64,000 nt of DNA, from positions 2,232,001 to 2,296,000 of the forward strand of contig JAUCEF010000006.1 of the NCBI GenBank assembly GCA_033558025.1. Reading direction: 5' to 3'. The position numbers and the translations under genes are program-made. Below, piece by piece: positions 58,142 to 64,000 of the stretch. Origin of the DNA: Phytophthora sp. 'mugwort'. Its lineage: Eukaryota > Oomycota > Peronosporomycetes > Peronosporales > Peronosporaceae. Positions within the stretch are counted from its first letter, which is position 1. Each line of letters begins with the position of its first letter. The notes below the pieces were generated by a model, which saw only the letters and a list, made by a program, of their open reading frames with translations, was not told the origin of the DNA and did not search any database.

Positions 58142-60052
58142 TCACGCTTTTGTTCGCTTTCGCTTCTTCTTGTGGCTATTCCATTCCTTCCACTCTAAAG
58201 CTCGGGTGTCTCTTTTGTCCAATAATTGCTCTCGAACTCGGAAAGCCCGCTTCGACTCATCGAGTACAATTTCTTGGGAGCGTGCACACGTCTTGGCATT
58301 CTCTGAGTGGATACTCTGATACACTTCGCGAGGCAGTGACACTTTAGCTTGGCGCAACAAAGGGACAAGCTCCCGAAAAAGTGAGTGGTCTTCCTGGTTC
58401 ACAAGCGTAAGAATGTTCCCCGAGACATCATCGCCACGCCCAGTACGACCAATCAGGTGAACGTAGTCTGCAACCTTCTTGGGATAGTCATAAACTACAA
58501 CATTTGCAACGTTGAGTAGATCCATTCCACGGCTCAGCACGTTCGTGGATACAAGAACAGGGATCTCCAAGTTCACAAAGGCTTCCAACAGACTGAGCCG
58601 TTCTTGCTGTGTTTTATCCGCGTGAATCGCCGCTGCTCCTATCCCACAGCGCTTTTTAATCGCTTGTGCAAGCATCGTTGCGCCAATTTTCGATCCAACG
58701 AAGACGAGCTACAACGAAAACATAGAAAACACCCCTAGGTTAACACCATAACAGTAGATCCGGTCTATACAACTTCATCGATACTGTACGAACCGTTGAA
58801 TCTTCGCCTTTTCCTTTCAAGAACTCGAACAATTCGTTCTTTTTCGCTTTGTTTTCCGACCACCGTACTTGGTGTTTAACGTTTGGATTCAGCGTGAAGC
58901 TTGGTGTTCCATTGGATGCGCTTGTCTTCTTTTCAGCACCACGAACGTCAATGCGAATATACGTTTGTTCACCCTGGACCATCAAAATCTGCCGCACCAG
59001 CGTCTCAACTTCGTCTGAAATTGTGGCGCTGACGAAGAGCATTTGGACGGTCTTACCATGTTCTCTAGCTAGTGCTACCAACAACGCGACAATTTGAGAA
59101 ATCTGCGGGCGAAAGCCTACATCCAACATGATATCCACTTCGTCAACGACACAGGTGCGAATAGCGGGCAGAATGGCATCGCCACCGCTGTAGTTCGTAA
59201 TGATATCGAGAAAGCGACCAGGTGTAGCCACAACCAACTGAACTCCGCCTTGAAGCCGATAACGTTGCGTAGGTACAGGAAACCCTCCGACCAACAGCGC
59301 TGTCTTCATACCGGCAATGCCCCGCATCAACACCTTGGCAACCGTCTCAATCTGAATCGCCAGCTCTCGAACAGGAGCCAACACCAACGTCATAATCTCC
59401 TCCTGCTCCTCCCTTGCAAGCAAAACCTGCGCGATCGCCGGGATCAGATACGCCGCTGTTTTTCCCGTCCCGGTCGGAGCACTCACCAGCACCTAACCAG
59501 CCAAGAAGTTGTTAGCTATCTCGCTTCCCTTGTTCTCTACGACTGTAGCACGTACATTGTGCCCTTTCAACACACACGGAATGGTCTGCATCTGTACCGG
59601 CGTGGGTCCCTCAAACCCGTTGGTGCCGAGATTGGCTGCCAGTTGCTGTGGCAATTGCACGCCTCCTTCTTCCTGCGCAAAGTCCACCAACGGAATCGGC
59701 CATCGCTGTCGCTCGCCGTCTCCATTGTCTGCAACCTCAGAAGCGGATATTTGGATGCCCAATTGGCGTCGAAGTTTGTCGGCTCGCTGGGCTTGGTGGG
59801 CATCCTCTCGGAGCGTTTGCTGACGTCTAGTTACGCAGATGTCGCGGCATTCGAGACTGCACACGTCTTCGTCCGTCGCGTCGCACTCGTACTCGCCGTA
59901 TCGACCGCAAACCTGTGCAAGTGATGAGGTTATTGCCTCGATAAGTCGCTCTCAGGCTTGTAAATCATTCCGTACAAGCGCCTTACCACGCACGCGGGTT
60001 CGCCGGGCTGCGGCAGTCGCTGGACGGTGCTGCGCTGAATGATGTCCGCCAT
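58142..60052 (-). CDS. DDX59: DDX59-type RNA helicase with HIT zinc finger
   Basis: Four exons on the minus strand: 60052-59987, 59912-59556, 59492-58785 and 58708-58142, all GT-AG with frames kept; 565 aa. The HIT-type zinc finger spans the first splice: EPACV then VCGRYGEYECDATDEDVCSLEC, the DDX59 hallmark. A helicase core follows: Q motif GFEGPTPVQMQTIP, then VLVSAPTGTGKT (motif I, restored only by the second splice), PVRELAIQI, TPGR, VVDEVD (motif II, Val where Ala is usual), SAT, LVFVGSK, STNVLSRGMD and YVHLIGRTGR. The C-terminus is Lys-rich. DDX59 is an ATP-dependent RNA helicase; its precise RNA substrate is poorly known, and the human gene is linked to ciliary signalling. The third intron border (58784) is the least certain. 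Confidence 0.93.
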
Positions 60053-60460
60053 TTTGGCCAATTGTGTTGAAGTAACGGCATTTCCAACGTTACCTAGTAT
60101 GGTTACTTAGCAGCAATGCCGTGTGGTGTCCAATACTGACGGTGCCGGCGAACATGAGCATGGACGACATCAACACCATCGAGACAACGGCGTGCGTCTG
60201 CATTAGTTATGGTGCATTACGTGAGATATATTGCAGATAAACCGTAAGAGGCTTAATAACGACGACAGACTCCATTTCATGATTTTTATTTTCTTTTTTG
60301 TTTCAGTTGTGTGTGTACGAAGGTTTAGAGTCCGAATTGATAGAAGGAGCAGTAGATAGAGGAGGACAGGACGACAAAACTCACCGGTTAGCCCACCCCT
60401 CTTCCTGCTCGTGTTGGTCTGCATTAGTGTCCCCTCCCCTTTAGACAGTAGTCGCGCTAT
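60053..60460. other. Gap between DDX59 and COX6A
   Basis: Holds the DDX59 promoter (leftward) and the COX6A 3' flank. No further gene seen. Confidence 0.5.
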
Positions 60461-60869
60461 TTACTCCAGCGCCTTCTTAGCTTCGCGGGCCTTCTTGCGG
60501 CATTCAAAGTCCATGAGGTCGCAGTCTGACTCGGGCCACGGGAAAGGCTTGGTGCGCATCTTGAGGTACGGGTAGGCGGGCTTCTCCTCCTCGTGGTGCT
60601 CGTGGCTCAGGTGGTCGTTAATGGCGTACACCGTGTACACCGCCACCAGGCCGATCATGCCCTTGGAGATCGTGCTCCACCTGTGCATCTGCTCCTTGGC
60701 CTCCTGCTCCGTGGCGCTCGACATGCTGCGGGCGCCAGCGCGGAACGACTGGGTCATGAAGCGCGATCCCTTGTTAAAAAGAAGCGACTGCGGACGTAAG
60801 GACAAGGGGGTTAGCTATCTGTCTGCTACTATTTAATGGCGCGCTTCCGGTGGTACGGAGACTTACCAT
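60461..60869 (-). CDS. COX6A: Cytochrome c oxidase subunit 6A, mitochondrial
   Basis: Two coding exons on the minus strand: 60869-60867 (the ATG alone) and 60787-60461, split by a 79-nt GT-AG intron; 109 aa. The N-terminal SLLFNKGSRFMTQSFRAGARSM is a basic, Ser-rich mitochondrial presequence. Then come a Trp-containing segment, one membrane helix (MIGLVAVYTVYAI), a His-rich turn, and the family block YPYLKMRTKPFPW. The end carries a CDLMDFEC pair of Cys and a Lys-rich tail. Subunit 6A is a nuclear-coded inner-membrane subunit at the dimer interface of complex IV. No in-frame ATG exists upstream of the acceptor. The first ATG inside exon 2 (Met of RFMTQ) would remove half the presequence, so I prefer the ATG before the intron. 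Confidence 0.9.
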
Positions 60870-60903
60870 TGCAGGTGGACGTGCTGGCGGCGAAGCGATA
60901 CAA

Positions 60904-60911
60904 GAACTGAG
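60904..60911 (-). promoter_or_regulatory. Initiator-like element of COX6A
   Basis: Minus-strand CTCAGTTC, an exact fit to YTCANTYY and the same octamer as upstream of CCDC124. It lies about 35 nt before the proposed ATG, which supports that start. Confidence 0.5.
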
Positions 60912-61635
60912 CGGGCCTGGGGTGGGGGGACTTCCAATAAACGAGCGGCCACGACGGCCGAGGCCACTTTTCTATGGCACAAAAACACCGGAATAGAGAA
61001 TATTTCCTGTAATATCGCATACAGAACGCTTTTATGTGGCGAGTATGCATTGGTCGAAAAGAACGTGTTACTTCAGGCTTCAACATGTACTTCCCTGTTC
61101 CCGATTCTGATGCGCTAGATGCCCATTCGCTTCATGGACGGACGCCGCTGGTTCGATTCGGGCTCGGCGGGCAGCTCGCCGAGTGGATCGATGGGCCCCG
61201 TCGGAATTCGGCCGTCGCGCGACTGCATTGCGGCATGGGACGCAAAAAAACGTCAGTCTGTAGCTAGCCACTCAAGCGAAGTCTCGACTTCGGCAGCGTG
61301 GTACCTTAATGGCAGGGCCCTGTCGAGCGAGCGGTGGGTATATCTGCGCCCTCGTGTAGGCGGATCCGGGGCGCGAGAAGGACGAGATCTGCACGTAGCG
61401 AGGGAGCATCGACGAATGATCAGAACTTCTGGTTCAGAAGCCTACATGCTGACTGACCGCTGTGTGAGTTCAACACGTACACTGTCGTGTTTGTCGTTAG
61501 GCTGAGTTTGCTCGGGCTGGTCGGAAATTTTACGGATAATTCCTTTCGCGACAAGCTCCGACTTTAGACTCTTGGTGCAGCCTTGAGCTGAAGGGTGCAA
61601 GCAAACGACGGAGTAAACATCATGTCCGAAATGCT
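60912..61635. other. Intergenic; one unassigned 128-codon frame (61119-61505, plus)
   Basis: The plus-strand frame starts MPIRFMDGRRWFDSG and has no family resemblance. It overlaps a GGTTCGATTCG segment that looks like a tRNA B box, but no A box or cloverleaf is present. I do not call a gene here. Confidence 0.35.
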
Positions 61636-62273
61636 TCAAAGGCGTGGGGGTAATTGATGCGCCGTGGTACCGGAGAAGAAGGGCCAAATAGCCTCGGAGA
61701 TGCTGGCGTAGTCCACTGCTCGCCGCCCTTCCGCATCAACTATTCTCGGGTCGGCTTGATGAGCTAACAGGATGCGCACGACCTTCCCATGCTCTTGAAA
61801 GGAGGCTGCGTGCAGAGCTGTCCATCCCGTGCCTGTCGAAAAATGTCAGTCCAATTCGTGCTCACACACACAACGCTGCTGAGAAAAAAAACCTTCGTTT
61901 CTAGCAGACACGTCGGCATCTCTGTCGAGCAAGTATGTGACCATGGCATCATTTCCCCAAAGAGCAGCAGCGCATAGTGGCGTCGTTCCATCTGGCAGAA
62001 GGCATTTGTATCAGCTCCATCTTTCATGAACAATCGTGGCATCTATTTTTCACGAACTACAACCTACCTTTTCCAGGTGTATCAATTTGCACGCCGCTGT
62101 CCAGCAGAAACTCAACCTAGTGGGGTGAGTACGACATCCTGGTTAGCGGGCATTGTATGTCACTAGTAGATGAGCCTTACCATTGCGCGGGATCCGTTAG
62201 CCGCTGCCTCTGCAAGATCAATGTGCGAGCGAATCAATCCTTCCTGTGCCTGCTGGTCGTCTCCATCCGACAT
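61636..62273 (-). CDS. Small ankyrin-repeat protein
   Basis: Four exons on the minus strand: 62273-62181, 62116-62068, 61991-61893 and 61832-61636, each intron 60-76 nt and GT-AG; 145 aa. An acidic/Gln-rich start (MSDGDDQQAQEG) leads into about three ankyrin repeats. The first is AAANGSRAMVEFLLDSGVQI, with the ID after the first splice. The second is GTTPLCAAALWGNDAMVTYL. The third is GWTALHAASFQEHGKVVRIL, followed by a half repeat GRRAVDYA. Each repeat keeps the G-TPL/TAL-AA and LL-ADP type positions. Ankyrin repeats bind proteins; the partner is unknown. The joined product gives perfect repeat phasing, which supports the exon model. It lies downstream of, and in the same direction as, the lipase gene. 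Confidence 0.87.
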
Positions 62274-62472
62274 GATGGTACTTAGCTGCGGCTGGGCTAT
62301 CAAAGATCGCTACTAAACAATGCACAAGGTCAGGGTGCCACCTGTGAAAACGGATTGCGACGCTTCACAGCAGGCTGACAACGCAACGCAACTGCTACAT
62401 GTAGTATACCTAAGAGCAAAAGCGGTGAGAATACATAGATTAGTGCATTATTGCACGGGTTCCGCACATTTG

Positions 62473-64000
62473 TTACGACCTCGTTAGATTTTCGAGACAC
62501 TTGGCGATCGACACACGATATACATTCGTGCCATGCATCGTCGTCTTGCGCCTCGACGAATTGTGAAGGTGCCGCTCTACGAAACTCGGGTCGACAATCA
62601 GATTACCCGCGACATCAAGTGAGATTTCGGTTCCCACGTGCTGATACAGTCCCCACTGTGGTCACGACAATTGCGCGTGTGTTAGTATACACCACTCCCT
62701 AACGCAACAACAATGCACGCATACGTACAAATTTCGGCCATCCCGGTACAATGTCGCCGTCCATGACAACTCGGTAACTGATGGGGACACAACTATCGTA
62801 GTGCTGACGGAAGCTTGGATTGCCGACGCGAGGACCGCCGAAGTTATACATATTGACTTTGATGCTGAAATTTACAGCAAGGTCGTACGCGGCTATAATC
62901 GCAAGTGCACCACCCATACTGTGGCCGGTGATATATACCGAAATGCCAGGATTTTCGTCTAGAATAAGCCGTGTCACCTCTTTTAGTTCATCTCGGATGG
63001 ATTCATACGCAATCCAAAATCCTACACAAGAAAACAACACATAGTTAGAGGACTGCTTCCCTGAAAAAAAAGCAAATAGGCGAATCCAAATCGAGAGCCA
63101 TACCTCGATGCACTCGCGGCAGCGCCATGTTCAACAAGGGGATCTTTGCTGCAATATCCTTCACTTTTTCCAAACACGATTTTCTCCATCGCAGCCCTCG
63201 AGATTTTATCCAAAGCACCTTTTGATCAGCTCGGAGATTGCTTTTCCAGTTTTCTTTACTAGTTGTGCCTCGGAATGATATCACCAAGCGTCGGTGATCC
63301 TCTTGACTCCATGCGACGACTACGTGCGTGTCGGTGAGATTGCTTCGCAGATGAGTGATCAGTTCAAACCGATATCGCTCAAGGGTGAGTTCCCCATATC
63401 CAGACGACGATGGGCATCCAGGGGGATCGAAGTAAGCTTGATACGCCAACTCCAGCAACCATCCAGCCGTTTCCACACAAAATAAGTTTGAATCGGGTGT
63501 AAGAAAGCCGTAAGAGTCCACACGCGGCTTTTCATCGATGTGGAACGCTGTGGATGCCAGCAGGCCCGTGCTGCCTCCCGCAAGTGGAGGCAAGTGTACA
63601 AACATGACCAGATAAACATACACAGACAAGAACAGGAACTTGCCTAGTGATGGGTGGCCAGTGTGCATCTTAGCAAATGTGTGCACTGAATCTTGGATGA
63701 ACGCATCGTAGCCAACGAAGTACCACGTTTGGGTCAAGAAAAATGTCTGGAGAGCTGAGAGCACAAGGACGTAGACAAAAATAAGCAGTGTCTCAAGCAC
63801 GAGATATCGGTACGAAAGTTGCTTAAAGCGAGTTGCCATGTACGGTAAATCCTTGAGATGCCGGCCAGATCGCGCTCCAACTGCCATAATCCACACGAGC
63901 CAAAACAGCACCAAACCCGTATGAATAAAGCCAAGAAGTACATAAAGCTCTTCGTTGTTGAAATTATGGGCAAATGATGTCCTTTCCACTCCGAAGAACA
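62473..64000 (-). CDS. Membrane-bound class 3 (DAG-lipase-like) lipase, 5' end beyond the window
   Basis: Exons on the minus strand: from the window edge to 63104, then 63022-62729 and 62655-62473. No ATG is found before the edge (the frame is open through FFGVERTSFAH), so the start is missing. The N-terminal part has about three hydrophobic segments (LYVLLGFIHTGLVLFWLVW, LETLLIFVYVLVL, FLFLSVYVYLVMF). A class 3 lipase fold follows: VVVAWSQEDHRRLVISFRGT, VHRGFW across the splice, GHSMGGAL (nucleophile Ser), NFGGPRVGN, DGDIVP (Asp) and YQHVGTE (His, last exon). The complete Ser-Asp-His triad suggests an active hydrolase of mono- or diacylglycerols at a membrane. The membrane-plus-lipase order resembles diacylglycerol lipases. 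Confidence 0.9.

Noticed and set aside
61135..61165. tRNA gene suggested by a GGTTCGATTCG B-box-like segment
   Set aside because: No A box at proper distance and no cloverleaf pairing.
61119..61505. 128-codon plus-strand frame as a gene
   Set aside because: No family resemblance, no conserved motif and no splice or initiator support; it may be chance in GC-rich DNA.

Overview
The window is nuclear DNA from an oomycete, most likely a Phytophthora or downy mildew relative. Four things point there. Genes carry short GT-AG introns (mostly 60-120 nt). Start codons of several genes sit about 25-35 nt below a YTCANTYY-type initiator. There is a mitochondrial-type HslV protease and a polytopic membrane-protein family I associate with oomycetes. 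Gene-dense islands alternate with long tracts of decayed transposons. Species was not determined; no database search was possible. All exon joins were made by eye from reading frame, GT-AG borders and family conservation.

Layout. 1-9.4 kb: decayed repeats, including Copia pieces in both orientations, a 200-bp direct repeat and a pogo-like DDE element with candidate terminal inverted repeats. 9.45-13.95 kb: island 1, a MAST/IRE-like AGC kinase and the rRNA-processing factor EFG1, convergent. 14-29 kb: repeats only, comprising two opposed FAR1/MULE-like elements carrying a Ulp1-type protease, two pogo-like elements and a hAT element. 29.19-30.05 kb: a lone CCDC124 gene. 30.5-31.5 kb: a Tc1/mariner relic. 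32.4-40.9 kb: island 2, with the PKA regulatory subunit, HslV, TRAPPC13 (divergent from HslV) and a 1283-residue FHA/cyclic-nucleotide-binding protein ending in a CaaX box. 41-56 kb: repeats (piggyBac-like, hAT-like, LTR and DIRS-like fragments, a pogo element) plus three broken copies of a membrane-protein gene. 56.36-64 kb: island 3, with the intact copy of that membrane protein, DDX59 RNA helicase, COX6A, an ankyrin-repeat protein and the 3' part of a membrane-bound DAG-lipase-like gene running off the right edge.

How the genes relate. Most intact genes are single-copy housekeeping genes: ribosome biogenesis (EFG1) and translation (CCDC124), RNA helicase (DDX59), trafficking (TRAPPC13), mitochondria (HslV, COX6A) and signalling (PKA-R, AGC kinase). 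Two cyclic-nucleotide sensors, PKA-R and the FHA/cNBD protein, lie within about 3.2 kb of each other; a functional link is only inference. The best candidates for undescribed biology are the FHA/cNBD/CaaX protein and the two-repeat membrane-protein family with its local graveyard of inverted relics.
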